From contig CM042028.1 of the NCBI GenBank assembly GCA_023525975.1, forward strand, positions 76,197,501-76,261,500: a stretch of 64,000 bases of DNA. Direction: 5' to 3'. This DNA comes from Smallanthus sonchifolius. Lineage: Eukaryota; Streptophyta; Magnoliopsida; Asterales; Asteraceae. The notes below the pieces were generated by a model, which saw only the letters and a program-made list of their open reading frames with translations, searched no databases and had not been told where the DNA came from. Positions 34,517 through 45,053 of this stretch are shown one piece after another (positions within the stretch are counted from its first letter, which is position 1; the number at the start of each line of letters is the position of its first letter). The translations under genes were made by a program, and so were the position numbers.

Positions 34517-36230
34517 CTAGTGTTATACCTGTGCGAGTTGCGGCGCACTAAACCGTCAAAATTAACGTTCTGAAAATTTATACAATCAAATAAATTAACA
34601 TCGACGTTTTCAATTCCAGGGTTTACACATGTTACTGTAGTTTCAATATTGGTGAACTGCAAAGATCTTGTGAGGGTTAACTTTTTAAATCATATTTATA
34701 TATAAATTGTTTAGGAAAAAGGGAAGTAAAGTTTCTTTGTTAAAAACATTATTATGTGAAATTATATTTCTATGTGTTAGAACATACATAATCAGATTAG
34801 TGAATTGTTCTATTTAATATATTTACTTGTATTATAATCTAACTCGTTTTCTGTTAGTTTATCAATCCTCTCATGATATATTGTATAGTACTTATGTTAG
34901 TTTTGTTTTCCGTAGTATCGGTGTGGTCTATCTATGCCTTACAGATCTCAATTAAATAATAACAACACCCCAAATAAGAAAATACGAGTCATAAATAGTA
35001 ACTTAAATTGATTATTAACTGCTATTCGAAATTATAGGGTTCAATTTTTCTTTAAGTGTTGCAGTTGATACGTGCACGTTTTCACCAGAAAATGCAGTTT
35101 GTCACTAAATTTAGGTTATCTCAATATCATTTTTACTGGTTAAAACATTTAAATACATTCAATGCATTAATGTTTATTAATTTTTTTTTTACTTCAGATG
35201 GTTAATTTGAATGCACCGAATTTTTTCACCTACGTAGATGCACTTTGAAGACAATGCATGCATTGTTTGTATTATATGTTTAAGGGCTTATTGTTTTTTT
35301 TTTCCCATTTTTAATGGGTAGCTACTAAATATGGGCCGAGTATAACATTCGGTAACTGTTCGTCTCTTTTCTGATCCCTCATTCAGTTTTAATTTTTTTT
35401 TACATTTGAAGTGGTTAATATTTAAGCCCGACTCATTCACTAACCTAACTACATTGGGGTTAATAGTGAGTTTTTAAAATTTGACAGATTAACCAATTAA
35501 TATGTCATTTTTATTTATTTTTCAAAGTGTTCAAATATGTGATATCAACGGAACTGATTTAAAATGACAATCCATAATTAGTTATTAATTTTATAAGATG
35601 GATTGTTTATTAAATAAATATAACTTTATGTACGGACTTTTACAAAAAAAGAATTGTTAGTGGGTGGGTGCTGATTATTCGGAGACCTAAAAACAGAGAG
35701 TACGGTTGCTTTGCTATGTGTGTATTTGAAAAACGGTCAAAGTAGTCGGATCTTATATCATTGAACTTAAGATTTTTATTTCAGCGGCGTTTGTCGAATT
35801 TTAGAATTTTTCGGGATTGTCGTGAAGATACCATCAGTTAATATACAGGAAACAAAAACGAAAGTGTTGATATGTAATCACGTAACATGTTAATTTTTTT
35901 AAAATAAACTATAGCAATAGCATAATCAAATTAAAGAGAATAAAATACTCGTTTTTATGGTGTAACTTTTTATAAAAAATATTACGGTATGAAAAAGTTA
36001 TGGTCGTTTAAAAATCATGGAGGGTAGTTATTTTAAAAGTGTAATTATTGTTTAAATAACCAAAAGTTGAGTAAAGTTAAGGGGGTAAAGATGTAAGTAT
36101 TATTTAAAAAGACATATTTACCCGTAGAAAGTAGTTACCAAATGTATCAATTGTTGTACCTTGAGCAATTATATTTGTACTACTTAAAATTTAATATGCC
36201 ATTGTTTGGTGTATTATAATATAATATAGA
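34517..36230 (-). mobile_element. Non-autonomous Helitron, 1714 bp
   Basis: On the minus strand it starts tctatattatattataatac (36230 downward) and ends with a hairpin gtgcgccgcaactcgcac, a 10-nt spacer and ctag (34520-34517). Host A precedes the 5' TC and host T follows the 3' end. TC...hairpin-CTRR with insertion between A and T and no target duplication is the Helitron plan. There is no Rep-helicase gene. It lies inside the leader of the Harbinger element, in a TA run. Confidence 0.6.
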
Positions 36231-36438
36231 TATTAAAATTAAAATAATTAATTTTTTTAAACGACTATATTCCATACCAACGACTAGTTTGACTGAAAAG
36301 TCAAATAAATTACAAGTTCAGCGCCCGTGAAATGCCCCACGCCCCCCCCCCCCTTTTCACGCCACTTTCACGCCTAGGGGCGGTGTTCCTGGGTGTGAAA
36401 AACACATGTGGCTCACGCCAGCATTACAGATGCTCTAA

Positions 36439-38255
36439 GTAATAACTCAATTTGTATATTATTGTTATCAGTTCACACTTCACACACAAAAGAATGAAGA
36501 TGGTAAATATAAATTAAGCAATTAAGCAATAAAATAGTTTAAATGTCATACATGATGATAGAAGATATAACACATTATAAACATAAAAACCTGCAAATTC
36601 AACAACTAAAAATTCTATAAACATAAACATAAAAATACATGAACTTGCAGATTTAGATCATTCGTTGGCCAGTTAAATTTTTTTGAACCTCTTCAGTTAC
36701 ATGCCACGTTCTTCTAAAGCTGTGGTGTTTTACGTCTACTTTCGCCGACGACAGTGGATTCGAAAGGATCGAGAAAAAGTTGCCGGAGTAGAGGATTGCG
36801 ATAGTCCACTAATCAACTATCGAGGATTGGACGATTTGGAGAGTAGTTTACTTCTGTTTTGAAGTTGTTTTGTAGGTTTCACCCTTGTTCTGTTTTGAAG
36901 GGGATGCGGTCATCGACTGTGGAGGATTAAGGACCCGTTCATTTTTAGGTTAGCTCATCCTGACCTGTTGACTTTTTTTTTAGATTTAAATATGTTCATT
37001 CTGACCCCTTAAGAAAAAAGGTTAACCCATAGCTTTATATTTAGAGTCCAAATCAACCCAAATATTCAGGTATATGTGTAACTTATGCAAGCGAGTTTTA
37101 AACATGAACTAAACAATCGAATTTGATTTTGTATTCTAATAAAATTTAATTTTTGTTATCTTTATGTTAGAAGTTTGAATTATTTATGTTGTTACAAATA
37201 ATCTCCCACAACTAAGTTAGGTATTGAGAATAAGGTGTATCCGATTCGAAAAGGTCCTATTGTGCCAATCTCGTCGCTCGAGCTTGGATGAGAGCTGTAA
37301 AACCATAACTTTGACACTTAAAAGTTAGAGTTAATTACACAAATTGTTTATGTGGTTTGACCCTTTGAGGTCTAAGTACTAAAAGTTGCATGATTTTATT
37401 ATGTGGTTTTCATTTATAACAAATTCGAGTTCTAACGCTAACATATTTTTTCAAATGGACCATTTTAGCCTTTGAGTTAAAAAGATATCAACGAGGCCCC
37501 TGATCCCATTGCTGCCTCCCTTGTTGGATTTGTCGCATGCGATTCCAATCCCAAAATCACTAGACACATAATTTAAAAATAGACCTTTTAATTTAGTTTA
37601 ATTTATGTAATGTTTGTTGTTTGTAACTTTTAATTTATGTAACGTTTTATTATGTTTTTAATATCAAATTTTAAAAATCTCCCACAATTTCACAAAATTT
37701 AACATATTTCAAAGAAAATTACGGTTTTCGTCCATGCGGTTTGACCAGATTCTCGGTTTCAATCCATTTTTCCTTGTGTTTTGTTGTATGTGTGATTTTC
37801 ATTTCTTGTCATTTAAACCCATGACGCTAAGACCATATAACTTTCCTGTTAACTTTTTGTAAATTGACCAAAATACCTTTGACGATATTTAAGTAAAAAT
37901 TTTTTATTGTCTAATAAAGTTCGACAAATCCTTTGACGATATTCTCTTTCCCAAAGATCACTGCTCCCCAACCTTCCCAGTTTCTTCTCGCACAGATCGG
38001 CTCCGCAACTTCTTCTTCTTCCACATATTTATATCAAAATCATCTAAAGAATATGCGAAGTAAATAGCAAACCTGCTGTACCAAGAATTCTATATGTTTT
38101 ATTTACGTCACTTAGCTTTAAATTTTTTAATTTTTATAAAAAAAGTATCAAAAATCGAAAAACAAGTTAAAATGACTTTATTAAAATACTTAGACGACTT
38201 TAATAAAACACTTAAATAACTTGACTAATACTGGGAGAATTTTCTGTTTTTAAAC
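36439..38255. other. Gene-poor DNA with decayed MULE-like ends
   Basis: Two stretches (about 37330-37530 and 37730-37930) have the wording of MULE TIRs ('gttaattacacaaattg', 'acggttttcgtccatgcgg'), but no matching partners or target duplications are seen. No gene is supported. Confidence 0.35.
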
Positions 38256-38258
38256 TTA

Positions 38259-38458
38259 GGGGGTGTTTGAGATTATTTATTGAAAACAACTTATAACTTT
38301 TTGAAAAAGTAAGTCCTCGCTTACTTTTAATTTATAACTTTTTCACCCTTTAAAAACTAACTTTTTCATCATTACCCAAACAAACTTTTAACCTATTGAT
38401 TTCTTGGAGAAGCTAATAAGTCAATAAGTAGGTTTGAAAAGTAATCCCAAACACCCCC
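38259..38458. mobile_element. Tourist-type MITE (PIF/Harbinger), 200 bp
   Basis: The ends gggggtgtttgagatt and aatcccaaacaccccc are inverted repeats of 16 bp with one mismatch. They are flanked by TTA on both sides (38256-38258 and 38459-38461). Length, GGGGGTGTTTGG-type TIR and 3-bp TTA target match Tourist MITEs. It sits about 90 bp upstream of the U14 promoter elements. Confidence 0.92.
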
Positions 38459-38547
38459 TTAGATATGTGATTAAGGTGTAATTAACTTATTAGTTTTTTG
38501 TCAAAACCTTCTTTAACCGAAAATAAAAATCTTGAACATCGAAAGAG

Positions 38548-38621
38548 AAACCCTAGGGGATGAATGGGCTTAATGGGCTGGCGTTTACTCCCGACTAAAA
38601 CCCTAGCGCGTTTTATTTATA
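38548..38621 (+). promoter_or_regulatory. Telo-box / site II promoter of the U14 snoRNA locus
   Basis: Two telo boxes (aaaccctag at 38548-38556 and 38598-38606) flank two site II elements (tgggct at 38565-38570 and 38574-38579), and a TATA-like tttatttata follows at 38612-38621. Telo box plus site II is the known promoter signature of plant polymerase II snoRNA and ribosomal-protein genes. No coding frame with a conserved product follows; the first recognisable product downstream is U14. Confidence 0.75.
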
Positions 38622-38947
38622 TTGCCTCCTCCCCTACTTTTCAATCTCACCCAAATCTACATCCTCAAATCACATATCGTTCATCAAATTTTTTACATCT
38701 TTCGTCATTTTTTTTTCAGTTTTGCTCAATGATGATTGATTTTGCTTTAACCCAAATCTACATCCTAGGGGATGATTGATTTTTTTTTTTCAACTTGATT
38801 GGATTTAGTATAAAAGTTCTTCTGACTCAATTTTTTAAATGGAGGCTGTTTTACTTTCGACTCAAATCCAATTTCAGATCATTAATTCATGGAGTTTCTC
38901 ATGTTGAAAACCCTGGCCTTTGTCTTAGAGCAAATTTAAAAAAAATG

Positions 38948-39077
38948 TGTGGCTGTGATGATAACCTTGAAGGCTTGTTTCTCAGAGACATTCGCAGTGG
39001 CCGCCTGAGATCTTTCGCCTTTCGCCGGGCTTGAGAGATTGTGCTGTTTTGATCCTTCCTTGGATGTCTGAGCCACA
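38948..39077 (+). ncRNA. U14: Small nucleolar RNA U14, box C/D, copy 1
   Basis: The terminal stem tgtggct (38948-38954) pairs with agccaca (39071-39077). Box C TGATGA is at 38956-38961 and box D CTGA at 39068-39071. Domain A, acattcgcagt, needed for early cleavages of pre-18S rRNA, is at 38988-38998. Directly upstream of box D, CCTTCCTTGGATGT (39054-39067) is complementary to the 18S rRNA segment ACATCCAAGGAAGG. This is domain B, which guides the conserved 2'-O-methylation of 18S. All these parts are as known for U14, with a longer GC-rich plant loop between. It looks functional. Plant U14 genes typically sit in clusters processed from one polymerase II transcript. Confidence 0.93.
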
Positions 39078-39129
39078 TTTGCTTATTTGTTAAAATTTTT
39101 AATTAGTGTAATTAAACCGGTTTAATGAT

Positions 39130-39244
39130 TGTTAATGATGATAAATCCAAAGGCTTGTTTCTCAGAGACATTCGCAGTGGCCGCCTAAGAACTTTCGCCT
39201 TCGCCAGGCTTGAGAGTTAATGCTGCTATGTTGATGTCTGAAAC
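39130..39244 (+). ncRNA. U14: Small nucleolar RNA U14, copy 2, divergent
   Basis: Box C TGATGA (39136-39141), a 20-nt block ending in domain A (acattcgcagt, 39168-39178) identical to copy 1, and box D CTGA (39238-39241) are present, and a weak terminal stem tgtt/aaca remains. The guide before box D has changed to ctatgttgatgt, so the 12-base match to 18S rRNA is lost. Copy 2 may still support processing through domain A, or may be decaying. It lies 53 nt after copy 1, on the same strand. Confidence 0.82.
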
Positions 39245-39549
39245 ATATTGCATTTGTTTTATTTCTGGTTTTTATCTCCGTCTTGAAGGATTATGTTTTT
39301 AGTCTTTACTTGTATGTATTTTAAAGGTTATTATGTTACAAAATAGTTGCAGGCGAAGATGCTACATTGTTTGTAAAATTTTATTATGAAATTCCAATCT
39401 GAGATATTTTGCTATTGGTTTGGGTTTAAACTTTAAACAAAACTTTTTTGTACTTGAAGATATTGTACCGAAGGTGTCATGAATATATTGTAGGTATTTA
39501 GTTGAGGGGAGAAGTGTTCACTCTAACTTTTTTTTATACTTTGGAAAAA
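39245..39549. other. Downstream of the U14 pair, no further snoRNA seen
   Basis: AT-rich. I find no other box C plus box D pair with a terminal stem in this stretch. Confidence 0.5.
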
Positions 39550-39558
39550 TATAATCTT

Positions 39559-40808
39559 GAGTAAATTACTGGTTGCGTCCTTGTGCTTTACATGATTTAA
39601 CACAATGTGTTTTTAACACGAATTTTTAACGCTTTGAGTACCTGTGGTATACAATTTGTTAGGAGTGAGAAAAAACCTAATTAACCGAACCGAAATAGAA
39701 TTAACCAAAAAAACCGACCCAAACTAAAACCGACGGTTTTGGTTTTGTATTTTTTGAAAACCAAAAATTGCGGTTTGGTTTTGGTTTTGTATCTTTTGAA
39801 AACTGAAAAAACCAAACCGAACTGAAAGTATACGTATACTTTAATTATATACTATGTGCATACATGTTTTATAATATATATTATATTGTGTTGTGTGTTC
39901 GAATATTAAAAGTGTATACATATTTGTGTTACATATATTTACATTAATAGTATGCTATTATTTATATTTATTGAATTTATAGATCATGATGTTTATTTTT
40001 ATGTTGATTTTTTTTAAGAAAACTAATAATCAAAAATTTCATACTAAGTTCATTATTTTTGGCCATTTTTTACCTCAAAAAACTCAAGCCCGATTGGCTT
40101 TAAAACCGAAACCGAACCGAACTCATTGCAAAACCAAAACCGAATGGTTTTAAAAAAATTTGGCTACAAAAATTATTAGTTTTTTTAAATACAGGAATAA
40201 GTCATATCACACGAAACTACTTATTTCATTATCACCAAAAAATCAATTCAAAAATACATTCATAAAAAACACCAAAACATAAAAACCGAAACTACTAATA
40301 TGAAGTCCCTGAAACTATATGTTCTCGCCATATTTCACCTAAAAGTTGAAGTCTCAGTTGGAAAGGAATTTCCACACGACCCTTACATGAACCCGAAGGT
40401 GAGTAGGGGTCGCATGCACCTCCATTCCGGCTTCTAAAAAATGACTATTATTAGGTCAAAAGTTGTAGAATTGGAGAATGTACCTGTGAGAGTCTGATTG
40501 TCTAGTACAACTTTCACTCGAAGAGGCATTACAGATTGGATGGTGAGTTTTGAAGATTGGACGGCGAGGTAAAATAGGGAGGCGTGGGTTAAAATAGGGT
40601 TGGGGGTTCAATGTGAGAATTAGGGTTATAAAAAAAGTAAATTACCATCTTACCTCTGTCAAAACTAAACTTAACAGAATTTTTTTAATGAAGTTAGGCC
40701 ATGGGGCTCAGATTGTATATCACATATATTTAAAGCGTTAAAAATTCGTGTTAGGAACGTATTGTGTTAAATCGTGTAAACCATTTGGACGCAAACGGTA
40801 ATTTACTC
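39559..40808. mobile_element. MULE derivative, 1250 bp, about 100-bp TIRs
   Basis: Starts gagtaaattactggttgcg and ends with the inverted caaacggtaatttactc. The TIRs share 'gatttaacacaat', 'aacacgaatttttaacgc' and 'tgatatacaat' words for at least 100 bp. A perfect 9-bp target duplication tataatctt flanks it (39550-39558 and 40809-40817). It has no transposase. A hAT-like derivative (about 39660-40195) has inserted beside its left TIR. The TIR start is shared with the MULE at 2679. Confidence 0.9.
39660..40195. repeat. hAT-like derivative related to 11972-12545, inverted
   Basis: Dense 'aaccaaaaccgaa' words at both ends and an AT-rich centre with 'tatactatgtgcataca' align with the reverse complement of 11972-12545. 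Terminal repeats and TSD are not clean. Confidence 0.65.
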
Positions 40809-40817
40809 TATAATCTT

Positions 40818-41756
40818 TTACAGGTTAGTGATGGTAAGCCAGGTTTTTTTTATTTATACATATGACATGGAAATAAAATGAGATTAGGTGGTTTTTAACT
40901 TTTATATAAAATAATCCATCAAAAAAACTCATTAAAATAGCTAATTAACAATCTCTAATTGTTCCAATCGATAATCCTCTTCTGCGAAGCGACTTCATCA
41001 GTATTGCCATTCAAACATGAGACTACAGATGAAATTTTGAGGCTTTGGTTCGTGAACATGCAACACTGATATTTTTGTTTCAAATAGGGATTTTTATGGT
41101 TTTTAATTTTTTTTATAGAAGTTAAAAGCCACATAATCTCATTTAAATTCCATGTCATGTGTATTAATAAAAAAGAAATAAAAGAAAACCTGACACATAA
41201 TCACTTTCCCATAAAAGGCTATATTTTTTAAAAGATAAGACTCAATTTGAAAGTAGAGTGGTTTTAAAGTATAAAATAAGTTAGGGTTACTTAATTGAAA
41301 TATTTCTTAAATTTGGTTACTATTTTATGATTTTTTATGTAAAGTCTATTTATTTTTTTATTTTAAGTTGGTAAAATGAATAGATGGAGCATCCACATTG
41401 TGGCATCCGTGTGTTGAGGGTAGGGGACGGGGAAGAGAGGTCAGTCAAATGAGCATTGTGGAGGAGGCGCTTGTGCCTCAAAGTACCTCCAACACAAGAA
41501 GCTTAGTTTTGGAAAGGGTGCCTAGCCGCGGGGCGGCTCTAAGCGCAGGGGTCATCGCCTTTACTAACATCATTATTGCAATAAAAAGGATATAGAGCAG
41601 GCCGTTCTTGAGATATCATGATTGTAATATTTTTTTGACTTAATTAAACGGATAACCCAAATGTTATGTTCGGATTTCACCTTTAGCCTATATTTTTTTA
41701 AAAGTTACTTTGTTTTATTATAGCTTTGTAGTTTGTAACATCACTATCCTCCAAAG
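40818..41756. other. Intergenic, no gene
   Basis: AT-rich, with one GC-richer island (41385-41600) that holds a 65-codon open frame without any domain. It may be a decayed transposon end. Confidence 0.4.
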
Positions 41757-41841
41757 TGGATGTGCATTTTTTTTAACGGCAACACCTAGATATTTTAGGA
41801 TAATTGGGTTTCCCCGGGGCAACACCTAGAACATCCAGGGC

Positions 41842-44731
41842 TAGAGGTGCACAAATCGGGTTTTTTTTTTAACCGGATCCGGTTCGGATCCGGACCGGTT
41901 CCGTCAACGTTGGTCAATAACCGTTAGAACCGGTTCCGGTTCGGATCCGGTTCCGGGTGTGGAGACTTGGAACCTATTGGGACCGGTTCGGATATTTAGA
42001 ACCGGACCGGATAAAAAAACCGGTTCCACCGGTTCCGGAAAAAATTTTTTTTAAAAATTAACAAAGATACACTATAAAATACATGTTTTATTTATTTTGT
42101 AGATTTTTTTAAGTTATTTAACAATAGTTCGTACAAAAAAAATACAAAAAACATAATTGAATCACAAAGCATTAATTATTTATTATGTTTTCAATATTCT
42201 TCGTCGTAGTCTTTGTAACATCGGTTTTCATTCTTCTTCGCTTGAGATACGTTGGGCTTCATCGTAAGCTTGTTCTTCGTCCGAAAGTGGAGTCGCCGCC
42301 CCATGTTCTACTTCGAATTCATGTATTTCTTGTTCAACGTCAAGCTCGCCTTCTAGTTTTGCAACATGTTGTACACGTTCGGCGGCATCCAAATGGTCCT
42401 TCAAGCAAATACACATCTCCATAGATTCCGGTGTAAGCCTCGTTCTTCGAATAGATAAAACCCTGCCACTAAGAGAAAAAGCGGATTCCGAAGCTACCGT
42501 GGAAGCTTGGACGGTTAGTAGGTCACGGGCCATTGCGGCTAGAACGGGATATTGGGATTCCCTTCCTTGCCACCAACTCAAGATATCAAAGTTTTCAAAC
42601 TCTTCGGATCTTAGAGTAGAAATAAAGTCGGTTGCTTGATATCTTCCAAGCTCGCTACTTGGTGTGGTTCCACGAGCTCGTTTAGTATTTTAGTTTCTTA
42701 AAGTGTTAAATAAATTTAGCATCGGGTTCCTTGAACTACTAGAAGTTGAACCCGAACCCATTGATTCACGTATGTTTGATGGATCACCACTTCCACCATA
42801 TTTGCGTAAATAATAATCAAACATATTATTAAAAGCCGAATTGAAATCCCTTATTGCATTTGATTCAAAATTTGGGTCTTCCTCGAACATATTTAAATCA
42901 TCCGATATTGATCCAATTAATGTTTCAACACCGGTTACATTAATCGTTGGGTTTAAGGCGGCCGAACATGTAACAACGGCCGGCATTTCTGAAAAATATT
43001 TTTTAAATTTAGCTTTCATAGGTTTTACCATTTTTTCAAAAATAGTGCCGTGATATTCAAACTCTTTTAATTTATTACATATTAAGTATAATTGTTGAAG
43101 TATTAGCGAAGACGTGGGATAATAAACTCCCGATAAACATGTAGTTGCATTTTTAAAAACCTCAAGCAAATTAGTTAGTTTCTCGATCATATCCCAACTT
43201 ATATTATCAAATTTTTGTAAACAACGTTTCTTTTGTACAAGTTCATCATGGAAATGTTTTAAAGTAATTATTTGCCTTAAGGCCGATTCAAACATTTTCC
43301 AAGTCGAGTTCCATCTAGTAGGTACGTCCCAATTCGGACCTAAAAAGATGGAATCCGTTTGTTGGCACAAGTTTCTATAGTTTATATATCTTTTTTTGCT
43401 TGTGCTAAAAACTTCACGTAACATCACTTTAAAATTTTCTTTTACGTCTCTTATTTCTTGGACGTTTAGACCGTCTTGCACAACCAAGTTAATGATGTGT
43501 GCAACACATCGACTATGAAAAAAAACACCGTTACAAGGCGGTTCATATTTTCTTTTTAATTTTTCGACCGCGTTTGTGTTATTTGAAGCGTTATCAAAAG
43601 ATATTGAAAATATTTTCGGTTGAATTTTATAAGTTTGAATTACCGAGTCTAAAATATAAAATAAGTTTTCACCGGTATGTGGATATCCAAAATAATCAAA
43701 CGCAATCGTACGCTTCATCATTTGCCACGACTCCGGTTGAACCCAATGTGCGGTAACGCAAAGGTACGATTCGGGTAAACCACGTGGAGCGGACCAAACG
43801 TCCGTTGTTAAGTTAATGCCGGTATTTAATTTTTCAAAACCTAAAATTAATTCTTTTTTGGCTCTTTTCCACATTTTTAAACAATCTCTTCTCAAAGTAG
43901 AACGACTTACATTTGTGTAATTCGGTTGAAGCGTCTCTTGTATCATCCTCGTCAAGCGCGGATTATCAAAATGATCAAAAGGCAAGCCTTCTTGAATGTC
44001 GAAATGTGCCATTCTCTCACGAACACTTTCGACATTGTATTGCCAAACTCCTCCATCCCTACCAATTTGAGTTTGATTTTCACCTTCTTGAGTGTGTCTT
44101 GCGTGACTAGCAATATGTTTCCTCAAACTGCTATTTCCCGTCGCAGCCAAAAGTTTACCACAACGTTTGCAACGAGCCTTTTGCGAGCCGTTCGACATTT
44201 CGCATAAATCGAAATAAGCCCATATTTCTTGGTTTCGGGAGCAAGGAAGTATTGACACAACTGTAACATCGCTAGTAGAACCACCAACCGAATTTTGAGT
44301 GCTTGCGGAAGCGGAAGCCATGAGAGTGTTTTTTTTTTTTGCTTAAAGTGAACGTTTTTTTACGTTTTGAGAGCGTTTTTGAGTTTTGAGAGCTAGAATG
44401 TTGTGGTGAACTAACACATACACCCAATACCTATTTATACTAAATTTCAATCCTTAAAAACAAAAAAAAACAAAAAAACGGCCATAAAACGGCTATATAG
44501 CCGTTTTTTTTAACCCCAACGGCTAGAACCGGTTCCAAAATGTCCGAAAAAAACCGGTTCCAAAAAATCCGATTTTTATCCGATTTTTAACCGGTCCGTC
44601 AAAAAACCCAGAACCGGTCCCGGAACCGGCGGTTCTAATAATATCCGGACCGGTTCTAAAAAAACCGGTTCTCGCTGGATCCGGTTTCGGATAATCCATC
44701 GGATCGGTTCCGGTTCTTTTGTGCACCTCTA
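41842..44731 (-). mobile_element. hAT element, 2890 bp, nearly complete
   Basis: The inverted ends tagaggtgcacaaa and tttgtgcacctcta have a 13-14-bp match apart from one inner base. The 8-bp target duplication tccagggc is perfect (41834-41841 and 44732-44739). Subterminal 'ccggatccggttccgg' clusters lie at both ends, as binding sites usually do in hATs. It holds one transposase gene with a single in-frame stop. The perfect target duplication and one-stop gene suggest a young insertion, and this copy is the family reference for the derivatives at 11608, 18682 and 48275. Confidence 0.95.
42228..44321 (-). pseudogene. hAT transposase (BED finger, RNase H-like core, dimerisation domain), one stop
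   Basis: Read leftwards from 44321, the frame is open for 543 codons, then TAA at 42690-42692, then open again in the same frame to 42228 (697 codons in all). A BED zinc finger lies at about residues 31-75 (C51, C54, H69, H73). The core has D in LTTDVWSAPRG, D in SFDNASNNT and the RWNSTW motif. Beyond the stop comes the hAT C-terminal dimerisation domain (YPVLAAMARDLLTV, ASESAFSLSGRVL), whose Glu corresponds to the last catalytic acid. The stop removes that domain, so the 543-residue product should be inactive unless read through. Related host genes (DAYSLEEPER/RICESLEEPER) have the same order, but here TIRs are intact. Confidence 0.93.
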
Positions 44732-45053
44732 TCCAGGGCAGCCCACCACAGGTGGAACCCCCCTAACTGGGTAAACCCCCTAACTTGACCACAGACCCCT
44801 TTTTTGTTGTTGCTAGGATTCGAACCCAAAACCTCCACTATGTGAAATTTTGAGGCTACCATTGCACCAAATGGGCAACGGTAAATGGATGTACATAACT
44901 TTGGCTGTTTAGTGGGTGTGAAATAACTAAAATACTCTTTAATATAAAAATATTAATAAAACTAAAATACCTCTTATATAAAAGTATTAATAAAACTAAA
45001 ATACCCCTTAATATAAAAACATTCTCATACCTTTGTGCAAGTGGGTATGGTAA

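Larger units (their letters stand above)
32640..36435 (-). mobile_element. PIF/Harbinger transposase element, interrupted by a Helitron
   Basis: The ends ggctatccgtagtgatccacg and, on the opposite strand, gagcatctgtaatgctggcg are alignable TIRs and are flanked by TAA on both sides (32637-32639 and 36436-36438). Inside, read leftwards, is a DDE transposase gene (34408-33090) with two stop codons. A 1.7-kb Helitron (34517-36230) sits in its 5' leader. No ORF1 partner is present in this copy. Confidence 0.72.
41768..44885 (-). mobile_element. tRNA-derived SINE, second copy, split by a hAT
   Basis: The left part 41768-41841 and right part 44740-44885 together align with the SINE at 6962-7178. 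The A box (tggtgcaatgg) and B box (ggttcgaatcc) are present in the right part on the minus strand. Flanking repeats tggatgtgcat (41757-41767) and tggatgtacat (44886-44896) differ at one base. The hAT at 41842-44731 interrupts it exactly at tccagggc. Confidence 0.85.

Noticed and set aside
38725..38825. A possible third box C/D snoRNA (tgatgat near 38728, ctga near 38821)
   Set aside because: The flanks do not form a terminal stem, and I see no guide or conserved core; chance matches are likely in AT-rich DNA.
41398..41595. 65-codon open frame in a GC-richer island
   Set aside because: No motif and no neighbouring exon; more likely a decayed transposon end.
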